Shown: positions 28,744 to 38,175 of the stretch, in pieces
Layout of the letters: the number at the start of each line of letters is the position of its first letter
Position numbering within the stretch: the stretch's first letter is position 1
NCBI GenBank assembly: GCA_036267255.1
Contig: DATAWK010000043.1
Location: 186,001-250,000 of the forward strand
Source of the DNA: DATAWK01 sp036267255
Lineage (GTDB): Bacteria > Acidobacteriota > Terriglobia > Terriglobales > Acidobacteriaceae
DNA: 64,000 nt
Direction: 5' to 3'
Translations under genes and position numbers: made by a program
The notes under the pieces: generated by a model
What the model was told of the DNA's origin: nothing
What the model saw: the letters and a program-made list of their open reading frames with translations, nothing else
Database searches by the model: none

Positions 28744-30039
28744 ATGAAGCAGATCGTCCGCAAGATCACGGCTCGGCTCCTCCCGTTCCTGATGCTGCTC
28801 TATGTGGTGGCCTTCCTTGACCGAGTAAACGTAGGCTTTGCTGCGCTCAGCATGAATCACGCCCTGGGGATCAGTGATTCTTTCTATGGTTTCGCGGCCG
28901 GCATGTTCTTTGTTGGTTATTTCGTTTGTGAGGTTCCGAGCAACTTACTACTGAACCGCTATGGAGCTCGAGTCTGGATTACCAGGATCATGATTACCTG
29001 GGGACTCCTGTCTATTTGCACGGCGTTTGTGCGGGGTGGTGGCTCCTATGTCGCTCTCCGATTTTTATTGGGAGCAGCAGAAGCCGGATTTTTTCCGGGT
29101 ATCATCTTGTATTTGACTTTCTGGCTGCCGGCGTCGAGGCGTGCCGGCGTTTTGTCGCTCTTTGTGGTGGCGATCCCCTTGGCGAATATTGTTGGATCTC
29201 CTCTCTCGGCGGCAATTCTCAGGGTCCAAGGGAGGGGCGGACTTCAGGGTTGGCAATGGTTGTTTCTTTTGGAAGGGCTTCCGTCGGTAGTACTTGGTGG
29301 TCTAGTTCCGTTGTTTCTTGCTGATAGTCCGCAAAAGGCATCGTGGCTGACTAGTGAGGAAAAGGCTGTATTGGCAAGCGCTTTCGAGGCCGAGAAGAAA
29401 ACCGCATCTGAGTCGCCAGCGCACGGATGGCGAGGCATGATAAGCGGAGCTTTCGTGGGGCTCACGTTTACGTACTTCACCTTGATGACCGGTCTCTACG
29501 GTTTTGGTTTCTGGCTTCCCAGAATTCTTCAAGCCGCGGGCTCTTCGCCGCAGAGCATCGGATGGGATGCTGCCATCCCTTATGTTTTGGGCGGCGCTCT
29601 TGGAGTAATGTGGGCTTATCACTCCGAACTAACGGATGAGCGGCGCTGGCACTTATTTGCTTCGTTCGTTGCGGCTGCCATCGGTGTCCTCGTTGTCTGC
29701 TTCTTTCCGTCCAAGGTGGCTGTGATATCCGGATTTACATGTTCCGCCGCGGGAATCTTCTCGGCGATGCCGTTGTTCTGGACCGTGGCTACGAAGAGCA
29801 CATTAGGCGTTGCGGCTGCATCCGGAATCGCCGTCATCAATTCAATCGGTAACCTTGGCGGATTCGTCGGGCCATTCTGGATGGGTTGGATGAGTAAGCT
29901 TACGCATAGTTTCGCCGTTGGCTTGCTTTCCATCGCATTTGTGCTGGCTGCCGGTGCACTGACCATCTGCTTGATTTCACAAGAAGGAAGTCAAGGCCGG
30001 AAGTCATTGGAAGCAACATCCCCGAGGGTAGGAGCATGA
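28744..30039 (+). CDS. MFS permease, anion:cation symporter (ACS) type
   Basis: 431 residues from the ATG at 28744 with GGGAGAG upstream; a GTG at 28714 is possible. Twelve membrane helices. The ACS signatures are present: FLMLLYVVAFLDRVNVGFAA in helix 1, GYFVCEVPSNLLLNRYGAR after helix 2 and RFLLGAAEAGFFPGIILYLT in helices 4-5. The family carries phthalate, galactonate, glucarate and related organic acids with protons across the inner membrane. Divergent from the FadR-type regulator, followed by a glycerate-kinase remnant and the esterase-lactonase gene, which together point to sugar-acid uptake. Confidence 0.92.
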   Translation: MKQIVRKITARLLPFLMLLYVVAFLDRVNVGFAALSMNHALGISDSFYGFAAGMFFVGYFVCEVPSNLLLNRYGARVWITRIMITWGLLSICTAFVRGGGSYVALRFLLGAAEAGFFPGIILYLTFWLPASRRAGVLSLFVVAIPLANIVGSPLSAAILRVQGRGGLQGWQWLFLLEGLPSVVLGGLVPLFLADSPQKASWLTSEEKAVLASAFEAEKKTASESPAHGWRGMISGAFVGLTFTYFTLMTGLYGFGFWLPRILQAAGSSPQSIGWDAAIPYVLGGALGVMWAYHSELTDERRWHLFASFVAAAIGVLVVCFFPSKVAVISGFTCSAAGIFSAMPLFWTVATKSTLGVAAASGIAVINSIGNLGGFVGPFWMGWMSKLTHSFAVGLLSIAFVLAAGALTICLISQEGSQGRKSLEATSPRVGA

Positions 30040-30063
30040 CCGACAAGGTTGAGTTATCAGTCG

Positions 30064-30201
30064 ATGCCAATATGGAGACGAGCGTTGGAGCGATTCGACA
30101 GCTACTTTCTGCTCTCCATGCTGGAGAACACGATAATGACGGTGCCCACCGGCAACAATATTCGAGATGTCAGAATTTTTTTTGAGCACCTGAGGCAATG
30201 A
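30064..30201 (+). pseudogene. C-terminal remnant of a glycerate 2-kinase (MOFRL family)
   Basis: The frame reads LERFDSYFLLSMLENTIM then TVPTGNNIRDVRIFF and a stop. This matches the end of MOFRL glycerate kinases (NDSY...ITGPTGTNVxDxRI). The upstream 350 residues are gone. An ATG at 30036 overlaps the permease stop in ATGA form but leads into a different frame of 48 codons. A lost glycerate kinase beside a sugar-acid permease makes metabolic sense. Confidence 0.5.
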
Positions 30202-30239
30202 TTCCCCCAAGATCGATTGGCCAACAGAGGAGGCCCATT

Positions 30240-32075
30240 ATGAGAGTCCTGTCTCGTTCTACGTGGCTGATCAAGCCATGTTTTTTCCTGCTGCTCGCTG
30301 GCGAAATATTTTACGGTGCGAACGTATATGGGCAAGCACCAAAGGATACCGTGTATGAGCCGGCGCTTCCAGCAGTTTCGAATAACTACACGCTGGGGCC
30401 AGATTCAAAGCTGCAGCCGAATGTGCCCGCAGGCAAGATCTTTTCGTTCAAGATGCAAGATTCGAAGATCTTTCCTGGGACGACGCGTACGATTAGTGTC
30501 TACATCCCCGCTGAATACAAATCAGAACATCCTGCGTGTCTGTTTGTCGAGCTGGATGGTCTTAGCTTTGATACTCCTATTGTTTTCGACAACCTGATTG
30601 CACAACATGCGATGCCAGTGACGATTGGAATAGGCGTGAGTCCTGGCGAAGTCCCCTCGTCGAAACCGCCCGAAAATCCTCGGTTTGACCGTAGCCTGGA
30701 GTTTGACAGCCTGAATGATCGGTTGGCGCGGTTTTTGCTGGAAGAAGTTATTCCGGAGGTCGAGCGGCACAAGACGCCGAGCGGTGACGCAATTGTCATT
30801 TCTGCTGACCCTAACGACCATGCCATCGGTGGTAGTAGTACTGGAGGTATCGGAGCTTTCACTGTAGCGTGGCAACGTCCTGATGCCTTTCGTCGAGTGT
30901 TCATAGCTATTGGCACCTTCGTCGGAATGCGTGGAGGTGAACGGTACTATGTCCAGGTGCGTAAGACGGAGCCCAAGCCGCTGCGGATCTTTGAACAGGA
31001 TGGGATCTACGACGAATGGGGCGGCGGCCCAGAGATAGGCGACTGGTGGATGTCGAATCTGACGATGAACCGCGCGCTGGAGTTCGCCGGCTATGACGTG
31101 AAGCGGGTTTGGGGAACGGGAACTCACGATACCAGTCAGGCCACCGCGGTTTTTCCCGATGCGATGCGATGGCTTTGGAGAGATTATCCTGCACCTATTC
31201 GTGCCCGGGCCCCGGGGAATCCGCGTCTTCGAGAGATTGCGGTACCTGGGGAGTCGTGGCAGCTTGCCGACGTCCTATGCGGCAAGAGGGTCAGTGTGGC
31301 TGTCGAGCCTGATGGAACGATTGTTTTTCCGCGCGATGCGCGAGGTGTTATCTCAACGGGTGCTAAGTCGGCTTCCTGTTCGGCAGTTGACAAGACAGCG
31401 GTTGAACAGGCATTCAGCGTTGGGCGTGATGGGAGGCGATATGAGGCCCTGGCGGGAGGCGGTATTAGGATTTCGGCGGCGAGTGGGAGCTCGGAACGGA
31501 TAGTTGCGCGTGGGCTCTCTATCCGAGGCCTTACTGTGAGTGCAAATGGTGACCTGTATGCCACAACCTTTGGAGGTACGACAGGCGGCGAACTCTGGCT
31601 CATTCGAGACAATGGCGAAGTCACAAAGCTGGACGAAGGATTGAAAGGAGCTTCGGGCGTTGCGCTTTCTCCAGATGGGCTTTGGCTGTTCGTCACACAG
31701 AGCCTCTCGCACCAGGGGCTGAGCTATCGAGTGCAGGCGGACGGAAAGGTGGATAGCCGCGAACCGCTCTACGAATTCTATGTGCCGGATACAGCCGACG
31801 ACAGCGGTGCTGAGGGAATTGCTATGGACAAGAATGGGTGGGCCTATGTTGCTACACGGATGGGGATACAGGTCTTCGATCGCAATGGCCGCGTGATCAT
31901 CATTCTCCCGCTGCCAGACAATGAGGCTGCAACGGGGGTGACGTTTGGAGGGGCTAATTTCGATATATTGTACGTCGCTGCGGAGGGTGGAAAGATTTAC
32001 AAACGGAAATTGAAGATTGCTGGAGTACCTTCCTTTGCTCCACGAGTAACCTTGCCGAAGTGGGGGGATGGATAG
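30240..32075 (+). CDS. Secreted esterase fused to an SMP-30-like lactonase domain
   Basis: 611 residues from the ATG at 30240, behind AGGAGG at six bases. The signal peptide ends near ANVYGQAP. Residues about 50-330 form an alpha/beta-hydrolase esterase of the enterochelin-esterase/CE1 type: nucleophile Ser200 in AIGGSSTGGIGAF, acid residue probably in EQDGIYDEWGG, His296 in GTGTHDTSQ. Residues about 345-600 form an SMP-30/gluconolactonase-like propeller (GLTVSANGDLYATTFGG, GASGVALSPDGLWLFVTQS, AEGIAMDKNGWAYVATRMG, GGANFDILYVAAEGGK). Exported, it could free a sugar or sugar-acid ester and open its lactone. Same strand as the permease. Confidence 0.88.
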   Translation: MRVLSRSTWLIKPCFFLLLAGEIFYGANVYGQAPKDTVYEPALPAVSNNYTLGPDSKLQPNVPAGKIFSFKMQDSKIFPGTTRTISVYIPAEYKSEHPACLFVELDGLSFDTPIVFDNLIAQHAMPVTIGIGVSPGEVPSSKPPENPRFDRSLEFDSLNDRLARFLLEEVIPEVERHKTPSGDAIVISADPNDHAIGGSSTGGIGAFTVAWQRPDAFRRVFIAIGTFVGMRGGERYYVQVRKTEPKPLRIFEQDGIYDEWGGGPEIGDWWMSNLTMNRALEFAGYDVKRVWGTGTHDTSQATAVFPDAMRWLWRDYPAPIRARAPGNPRLREIAVPGESWQLADVLCGKRVSVAVEPDGTIVFPRDARGVISTGAKSASCSAVDKTAVEQAFSVGRDGRRYEALAGGGIRISAASGSSERIVARGLSIRGLTVSANGDLYATTFGGTTGGELWLIRDNGEVTKLDEGLKGASGVALSPDGLWLFVTQSLSHQGLSYRVQADGKVDSREPLYEFYVPDTADDSGAEGIAMDKNGWAYVATRMGIQVFDRNGRVIIILPLPDNEAATGVTFGGANFDILYVAAEGGKIYKRKLKIAGVPSFAPRVTLPKWGDG

Positions 32076-32187
32076 CGCGTTGGGCGCAGCTATTTTGCCT
32101 AGTCAATGCTCGACGCCAGTTGAGCAGGAAGTGCCAGAGCTTGCCAACTCGATCTCCATCGTTCTCCCACCATCACTGTCGACAGTG

Positions 32188-32298
32188 CCGTCACACTCAC
32201 CAGTTCCCGCTTTGTCCCCAGCCAGTCCGTCAGTATGAAGTACGTTCCCACACTGTCATACGTCGCCAGCACCTTCCCGTTGCCATACACATTCGTCC
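32188..32298 (-). pseudogene. RHS-repeat fragment (copy 1)
   Basis: The minus strand reads VYGNGKVLATYDSVGTYFIL then TDWLGTKRELVSVTA. It is about 90 percent identical in DNA to 52651-52764, the 3' part of the larger RHS fragment. No intact RHS gene lies here. Confidence 0.7.
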
Positions 32299-32347
32299 AG
32301 TGCCAGCCGCCGCTAGCTCCACCCTCTCGACATACGCGATCTATGTG

Positions 32348-32649
32348 AGCCCGTGCGACTGTGCGACGGGTTCCTATCAGCAGGTCTCGGTGACTTTGGT
32401 GGGAGGCACTTCAGCATCGAAACGGGCGATAGCTGGCATCATGTCATTGGTGGACCAGCAGTATAGACTGCAAGGTTAGGTGAACTACACATCCTGTATC
32501 CACAGTCACAGCAAAAGACATCCGCTTTCCATGACATCACGCTGAGCGGCAATAACGTTCCGTGCGTCTACAATACGAGCCTACAATCATCAGACTCTTG
32601 TTGGAGCATTTCGAGCTTCAACCTAAGCACGAGTCGCACATTAGACTGA
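32348..32649 (+). pseudogene. C-terminal remnant of an S53 (kumamolisin-like) peptidase
   Basis: Frame one (to the TAG at 32477) has SYQQVSVTLVGGTSASKRAI followed by AGIMSLVDQQYRLQG, the catalytic-Ser region GTSA of sedolisins but with the following SP replaced. Frame two (to 32649) continues LHILYPQSQQKTSAFHDITL and SGNNVPC. The pieces join as expected after a frameshift. The gene is broken and lacks its N-terminal 80 percent. Confidence 0.6.
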
Positions 32650-32651
32650 TT

Positions 32652-35576
32652 TCAATCAGCGCTCGTTGTTAATCGAAGCAGGATCTCCTGCATGGTCTGT
32701 GCTGGCGGTTCTTTTGTTCCTGTGTAGTTCCCCCATGTCAGGTCGGGGAATGACCAATAGTTATACGCTGTAAAGAGGACACCATGATCCGGCGATGGGT
32801 ATGCGGTCACGGCCACATCAGCGGATGCCTCCACCCGGGCACGAGTTTTGCCATCCGACAAAATGCAAGATGCGTACCAAACATATTCTTTCAACGACAT
32901 AAAATCGTTTGTTGCCGATGGCTGGCGAGCATCCTTGCCAAAAAGGAATACGTCTCCCATGTCCTCTGACCACGGAGTTTGGGGTTTCGATCTGTAAGGC
33001 TGCTCTGCACCCAGGGCTTTCCGTCTGGCAACGCCTTTCTGGCGTCCGATGTGATCGTCCGGATAGATCGACCACAAAGCCAAGCGATCCCAGGATAACT
33101 TGTCGACGTTTTCTGGCAATCGATAGCTGATGCCCAGATGACTGTACCCTTCATGCCCGCCGAGAATCCTGTAACGGGTTGCAATCAGGCCACCACCATC
33201 AATTCGAATCTCAAACTCTGCGTTTACCGTGTGGCTTCCGCCATCGCCATACTGACCGGCAGTCATCGCCACGACGCAGCCGCCCTCTTCAGAGACGCCA
33301 AAGCTGGTTAGCAGCCACGGTTCCAGTAAACCGCTGCCGAGGTTAAGGTAAGGGCCACCTTCAAGGACAAGTTGACCGCCGCACGTCGCGTGCGTGATGA
33401 GTCCAGTAGCCCGGCTGATGGTAACGACGAAGTCAGATCCTTTGATCAGTACTTCGCTGCGTCCATTCTCCAAGTGAATCTCTTTCCCGGATGTCTCATA
33501 CACTGGCTTCTGCCGTGGCCCGAGAGGCAATCTAAAATGATCAACCAGCGAGCCGTCGCTGCGAAGAAACTGCAAGTCTAGAAGATCATTCTTATTGGAG
33601 TTCTTCGCAGGAATCGTCATCAGGCCCGAGCAACGTGGCGCGATGTCTACGGCGCTCAATCGTCCCGACTCCTCGCCAAGCTTCCAGCGGATCTCCAACT
33701 CCACAAAATTGGTGTGATCGAAAGCATTGAAGACAGGAACCTGGGGCTTCCCATCGGCCCCGGCGTACAGAGTCTGGTTGTCGTGTATGCGGACTGGAGA
33801 GTAGGCCTTTTTTGTCAGCCAGTACTCCGGCTTTTGGCGACGCCAACCATCAATGAGGCCCCAGGGACCGTATCCCACCGGGCCCCCTGGAAGAAGAAAG
33901 ACTTCGTCGATCCCTGCCCAAATGGAACCACCCAGGCATCCATCCGACGTGAGAAACTTGTTCCCAAAGCGACTGATGCTTTCTCCCCAGAAATTACGGA
34001 CCCCCGGATCGCGGCGCAAAGTATCCACGTTATAGCAGGAGACATGGGCGAACTCATCATTCAACATGGGGAAGGTATCGCTTCCTACGTCTGAGCTTAC
34101 GTCTGCGTAATGCTTGCTGTAGATGTCGTATGCAGTCGTTCCCCACGGAACAGTGTCAGGATAACTGAAGATCAATGGGCGAGTAGAGTCGCACTCGTGT
34201 GCAAGAGAATATTCGCCGGCGAAGTTACTTCCCCACTGACTCTCATTGCCTAAGGACCAGAACAGGACCGCAGGATGCTCCCGATCCCGCTCCACCATCT
34301 CGCGAAACTGCGAGAGAAAACGCTGCGTGAATTCCGGATTGGACGATGGCCCGTCTACCACGTTCGACCAGCAGACAGCAGTTTCCTCTTCAACGTAGAT
34401 TCCATGACGATCACAAGCGGCGAGGAACTCTTCTGTAGGCGGATAGTGCGATGTGCGGACAAAGTTTATATTCGCATCTCGAAACAGGGTAGCATCCATC
34501 TCGTCGAATTCGGGCGGAACGGCCCGTCCATAGATCGGATGAATGCTATGCCGGCAGACGCCGCGTAACCTGACGGGGAGGCCATTCACTAGAAGTTGGT
34601 TGCCTTTTCTCTCAACAACCCGAAATCCGATACTACGTCGCAATGTCTCTACAAGCTTGCCATTGACAAGCAGCGATGCTTCGAGCGCGTAGAGATTTGG
34701 ATGTTCAGAATCCCACAACTTTGGAGAACCAACAACGACGGTCTGCGTGGTTATGGGTTGGTGTCGCGACAGCGTCACCGAGTCGTGATCAAGAGGAATC
34801 TTAATCCCCGCTGCGTCTGTTAATTCAAGGCGCAGCTCCGCAGTGGTGAAGTCTTGCGAGGAGAGCGCAGCGTCGATCTGGATTGAACCATTCTCGAATT
34901 GTGAATCAAGCATCGTGGAAACAGAGAAGGTAGTGAGGTGATGGTCGGGCACAGCAATCAGCCGAACCTTGCGGAGAACGCCTGCAATCGAGTGTTTTGC
35001 ATAGTAGCTCGCCTGCGAGATGTCATCGCTTCTGTCCGTGATGCCAATGACGAGATCGAACTCCTGGCCGGGTTCCACGTGCTGTGTGATCTCACACTCC
35101 CATGACGTAAACCCGCCAAAGTGATCCCTTACATAGGTACCGTTCACCCACACTCTTGCATATCCATAAACACCGTCAAATCGAACGAATATCTTGTGCC
35201 CTTTCAGTTCAGGAGGAAGCTGCACCTTTCTTCGGCAGGGGTATTCCGTATTTTCGACGACACTGAAGCCTTGTGTAGCAAATTCGCCGGGCACGTTGAT
35301 GTCCGACCACTGCGATAGATTCAGATCCCGCCGCCAGAATTCGGCAGGCGGATCCAGCAAGAACTTCCAGGTTCCGCCGAGATCAATAACGGGCGTGGCG
35401 ACTGAATTTACGGATGCAGGAACAGGCACGAGCCCAGAAACGGGGGCTAGACTGTAAGGCTTCGTTGAAGCGGATGTGTCATTGTTCAAAAATCTGCCTT
35501 CGTGAGGCTGGGCAAGTCCAAGTCTTGTCGCCAATGCAGTTACTCCTAGTGCTTCAATAAAGGTTCGACGATCCAT
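32652..35576 (-). CDS. Glycoside hydrolase family 2 (beta-galactosidase-like), Tat-type signal
   Basis: 974 residues from the ATG at 35576, which has AGGGAG upstream and opens a twin-Arg-like signal (MDRRTFIEALGVTALATRLG). Order of domains: sugar-binding jelly roll, Ig-like sandwich, TIM barrel, and a C-terminal beta-sandwich of the beta-galactosidase small-chain type. Acid/base Glu445 is in FWSLGNESQWG; nucleophile Glu508 is in MLNDEFAH, where LacZ has CEYAH. It should remove beta-galactosyl or beta-glucuronosyl units outside the cytoplasm. It is the last gene of the minus-strand arm of the LacI-controlled locus, 98 bases after the 409-residue protein. Confidence 0.93.
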   Translation of the reverse strand: MDRRTFIEALGVTALATRLGLAQPHEGRFLNNDTSASTKPYSLAPVSGLVPVPASVNSVATPVIDLGGTWKFLLDPPAEFWRRDLNLSQWSDINVPGEFATQGFSVVENTEYPCRRKVQLPPELKGHKIFVRFDGVYGYARVWVNGTYVRDHFGGFTSWECEITQHVEPGQEFDLVIGITDRSDDISQASYYAKHSIAGVLRKVRLIAVPDHHLTTFSVSTMLDSQFENGSIQIDAALSSQDFTTAELRLELTDAAGIKIPLDHDSVTLSRHQPITTQTVVVGSPKLWDSEHPNLYALEASLLVNGKLVETLRRSIGFRVVERKGNQLLVNGLPVRLRGVCRHSIHPIYGRAVPPEFDEMDATLFRDANINFVRTSHYPPTEEFLAACDRHGIYVEEETAVCWSNVVDGPSSNPEFTQRFLSQFREMVERDREHPAVLFWSLGNESQWGSNFAGEYSLAHECDSTRPLIFSYPDTVPWGTTAYDIYSKHYADVSSDVGSDTFPMLNDEFAHVSCYNVDTLRRDPGVRNFWGESISRFGNKFLTSDGCLGGSIWAGIDEVFLLPGGPVGYGPWGLIDGWRRQKPEYWLTKKAYSPVRIHDNQTLYAGADGKPQVPVFNAFDHTNFVELEIRWKLGEESGRLSAVDIAPRCSGLMTIPAKNSNKNDLLDLQFLRSDGSLVDHFRLPLGPRQKPVYETSGKEIHLENGRSEVLIKGSDFVVTISRATGLITHATCGGQLVLEGGPYLNLGSGLLEPWLLTSFGVSEEGGCVVAMTAGQYGDGGSHTVNAEFEIRIDGGGLIATRYRILGGHEGYSHLGISYRLPENVDKLSWDRLALWSIYPDDHIGRQKGVARRKALGAEQPYRSKPQTPWSEDMGDVFLFGKDARQPSATNDFMSLKEYVWYASCILSDGKTRARVEASADVAVTAYPSPDHGVLFTAYNYWSFPDLTWGNYTGTKEPPAQTMQEILLRLTTSAD

Positions 35577-35674
35577 AGGCTCCCTTTGGAGAATCTTCTC
35601 CATCTGTTTGTGTTTGGCTGCATGATAAGAACTGCTCTAGCCCCTTGTTGCCGTGTAGCAATTGTGTAATGCTG

Positions 35675-36904
35675 CTAGGTCATCCATCCAAGAATCTTAT
35701 CCATGTCCGCATGTTCGTCAGAAGTTGCGGCACGAGCCATAGATGGAGCGATGGCAAGTGCAACAGAATGCCCCTCATACCAAACCAGAAAGCGCGCATC
35801 TTCGCTCCCCGGAAGCCTCGATTGGTTGATCCACGTGTAGTAGGCTCCCATGTCCGCGTCGATCAAAGAACCCTCTGCGTCCGTGGCCTGCTGTAGGGGA
35901 TTGCGTTTCAGTAGTTCATCCATCGGCGCCATTCGTTGTCTCGGCGCATAACGGGTCAGGAGGGTGAGCGGTTGGGCACGCCGCAACGCTTCTCGTGCAG
36001 ACCATTGCACGAAGGTAGTGCTGAAGACCTGTGTCCCTGCTCCTTCCGTAAGCACCTTGACTTCAAAGTGGCGCAAAACGCGGTCCGACACGTTTCTCTC
36101 CAAACCAAGGTCCTCAAGACCAAGTGCTGCGATAAAAGATTGCACCGTCTCGGCGTTCGCCGCGTTCCTCTGCGCAGCCTGCTCGACAAACTTGTTCGTT
36201 AAATTCAGCTCCTCTAATGCAGCAGCGGCCAAAGCACTATACGATGTCAGGGTGATGCCCTGCCGCGAACCACAATCAGCAATCGGTATCCCACCATCGA
36301 TGTACCAGTGCGAGTACGCCAGAGGGTGATCCGCAGCGCGTTGATTCATAAACTGCACAAGCCGGTCTAGACCGTGCTCGGGTTGCACAGATGTAAAGAG
36401 GGTGCCGTGCGGTCGCAATGGGCGAAAGAGCGGCAGAGATGTCTGCGCGACTCCCTGGCCTACCACCACAATCGCAAATCGCGGCACTGCCGGAGCCTTC
36501 TCGGGCGTAGCCGCCTGAAGCCGATTCTGGTATTGCGTGGCTGCCTTCCGGTAGGCATCTATCTGCAGCGTCGACCAGAGATCGGTACTCAATCGTTCGC
36601 TGAAACGTTGCGGCTGGTTGACCCAATCGGTGGCGGCGAACTTAGGAGGAAGAAGGATGCCCGCAAACGGTGCCATCAATGCGGCGAAGGAGGACGGTGA
36701 TAGTTCCCGGAGGTAAGCGAACTGTCGATCTAACGCGCGCTGCTCCGCCGGAAATCGCCAATCGTAGTCGATGACTTCGCAGAGTAGAACCGGCAGGAGG
36801 GCAAAAGGGACTCTTCGTAATGTTGCAAGGTTCTCGACAGCAAGAGCACGCGCCTCCGGAGGGTAATGATCAAAATTCTGTTCCTTCAGATCTGAGGGCT
36901 GCAT
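35675..36904 (-). CDS. Unrecognised 409-residue protein coupled to an alkaline-phosphatase-like gene
   Basis: Starts at the ATG at 36904, which overlaps the upstream stop codon by one base (TGATG), so the two are translationally coupled; the longer reading from 37051 lies inside that gene. No signal peptide or membrane helix. Visible stretches: LRRVPFALLPVLLCEVIDYD, FAALMAPFAGILLPP, RFAIVVVGQGVAQTSLPLFR, LAYSHWYIDGGIPIADCG, LTLLTRYAPRQRMAPMDELL, ARFLVWYEGHSVALAIAPSM. I know no family for it. Its constant partner may be the exported phosphatase-like protein. Function open. Confidence 0.8.
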   Translation of the reverse strand: MQPSDLKEQNFDHYPPEARALAVENLATLRRVPFALLPVLLCEVIDYDWRFPAEQRALDRQFAYLRELSPSSFAALMAPFAGILLPPKFAATDWVNQPQRFSERLSTDLWSTLQIDAYRKAATQYQNRLQAATPEKAPAVPRFAIVVVGQGVAQTSLPLFRPLRPHGTLFTSVQPEHGLDRLVQFMNQRAADHPLAYSHWYIDGGIPIADCGSRQGITLTSYSALAAAALEELNLTNKFVEQAAQRNAANAETVQSFIAALGLEDLGLERNVSDRVLRHFEVKVLTEGAGTQVFSTTFVQWSAREALRRAQPLTLLTRYAPRQRMAPMDELLKRNPLQQATDAEGSLIDADMGAYYTWINQSRLPGSEDARFLVWYEGHSVALAIAPSMARAATSDEHADMDKILGWMT

Positions 36905-38061
36905 CAGATAACCTCCGCGATCGGCTTGCCTTGCGCAAAGGGCGTCGGAAAGTCCAGAAGCGCTCCGAGGGTAGGCACCAGATCGAGAGAATCCAAAGGT
37001 CGGTCCACTGTGAAATTCGGACGCACGTGCGGTCCGAGGGCCATCATCCATGTTGTGCGAGAGAGTGGATCGCCTGTTCGATGGTGCTGAAAGCCATTGC
37101 CGCTTACATCAAAATCAGAATCGCGACCAAAATCCGGCAGGATGAACATCGTCGTACGCCCGTGATACTCCGGATCGCTCTGGATTGCCTGCCAGATCTC
37201 TCCGCAAAGGCGATCCGTGCGCTGAATACCTTCTATGTAGAGCGAATACGCCCCGGAGTGTGCAACATCCATGTCGTGCAATGTGATCCACAGAAGGCTT
37301 GGAGCAAGCTGACGCATCAACTGGCGCATCACGTAGACCGACAATTCGTCTGCGCTCGATAGCGTCTGCGCGTGTCGTGTGAACTCTTCCAGCGAAACAT
37401 GCAGGATTTCGCTTAGCCGAGAGATCGAGACGTCTGTGTGTGACATGACCGGAGTTGAGAGCGGATTCTCGTAGCTATCCTGCAGCAGAAAGTTGAGATC
37501 GTCGCGTCTTGGATGATCGGGACCAAGTGCGGCGGCCAGCAGATGCTTGGGGAGAATAACCTGTGCTCCATAGCCAGGTGCAAATTTGATTCCACTGCTT
37601 TGCCCAATACGGTTGAAACCATTACTTGGAGCAATTACCCAAGCGTCATCAGCAGGCCGACCTAGTGCATGTCGGTAGTATTCGAAGATTGTCGGATGAC
37701 TGGGCGCAACATTCGCGAAGTTGTCAAAGGTTTCATAGACGCCCGTCGCGAGGCTGGCAGTCGCCACGTAATGACCAAGTATTCCGCGATTCACCAACTG
37801 TGTGCAAAATGTGGCCTGTGGTATTAGCTCATTCAGGAGATGCGGAATATTTTCCTGTCCTTGAGGGGCAAAGGTCTCTTCGTCACGCGCACCACCGCCA
37901 AAGGTAACGACTACGGTTTTTCGTCTATGAATCTCAACGGACGCCATAAGAGGATGAAACTGTGACACAAAAGTCGCACCGGTCGCGCCAGCGGCAGTCC
38001 GAAGGAATTCCCGCCTCGTCCACGCTCGCTCTCGTGTGATCTTAGAGAAAAGGTTGTTCAT
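36904..38061 (-). CDS. Tat-exported alkaline-phosphatase-superfamily protein
   Basis: 385 residues with a Tat signal (ARTRREFLRTAAGATGATF is approximated here by WTRREFLRTAAGATGATF). After it come VVVTFGGGARDEETF, where the metal-binding nucleophile region of the superfamily would lie, HYVATASLATGVYETFDNFA, SLLWITLHDMDVAHSGAY, MFILPDFGRDSDFD with a metal-ligand Asp, NGFQHHRTGDPL with metal-ligand His, and LDLVPTLGALLDFPTP as in sulfatases and phosphopentomutase-like enzymes. The usual catalytic Ser/Thr/Cys context is not clear, so the reaction is uncertain. It follows TonB receptor 2 after a hairpin and is coupled to the 409-residue protein. Confidence 0.8.
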   Translation of the reverse strand: MNNLFSKITRERAWTRREFLRTAAGATGATFVSQFHPLMASVEIHRRKTVVVTFGGGARDEETFAPQGQENIPHLLNELIPQATFCTQLVNRGILGHYVATASLATGVYETFDNFANVAPSHPTIFEYYRHALGRPADDAWVIAPSNGFNRIGQSSGIKFAPGYGAQVILPKHLLAAALGPDHPRRDDLNFLLQDSYENPLSTPVMSHTDVSISRLSEILHVSLEEFTRHAQTLSSADELSVYVMRQLMRQLAPSLLWITLHDMDVAHSGAYSLYIEGIQRTDRLCGEIWQAIQSDPEYHGRTTMFILPDFGRDSDFDVSGNGFQHHRTGDPLSRTTWMMALGPHVRPNFTVDRPLDSLDLVPTLGALLDFPTPFAQGKPIAEVI

Positions 38062-38129
38062 CTCTCATCGCCGCTGGAGATTGATTCGCCATCAATCGAA
38101 TCTGTCTTGCCAGCTTAATACAAAGGGCT

Positions 38130-38161
38130 GCGGAGAGATGCGAGCGGTCGCATCTCTCCGC
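38130..38161 (-). terminator. Perfect 14-bp hairpin after TonB receptor 2
   Basis: GCGGAGAGATGCGA and TCGCATCTCTCCGC pair fully around the loop GCGG. On the minus strand it lies 15 bases after the receptor stop and 68 bases before the next gene. With only a weak U-rich tail it probably reduces, rather than ends, transcription into the downstream genes. Confidence 0.65.
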
Positions 38162-38175
38162 GTAGGAAACAGCGT

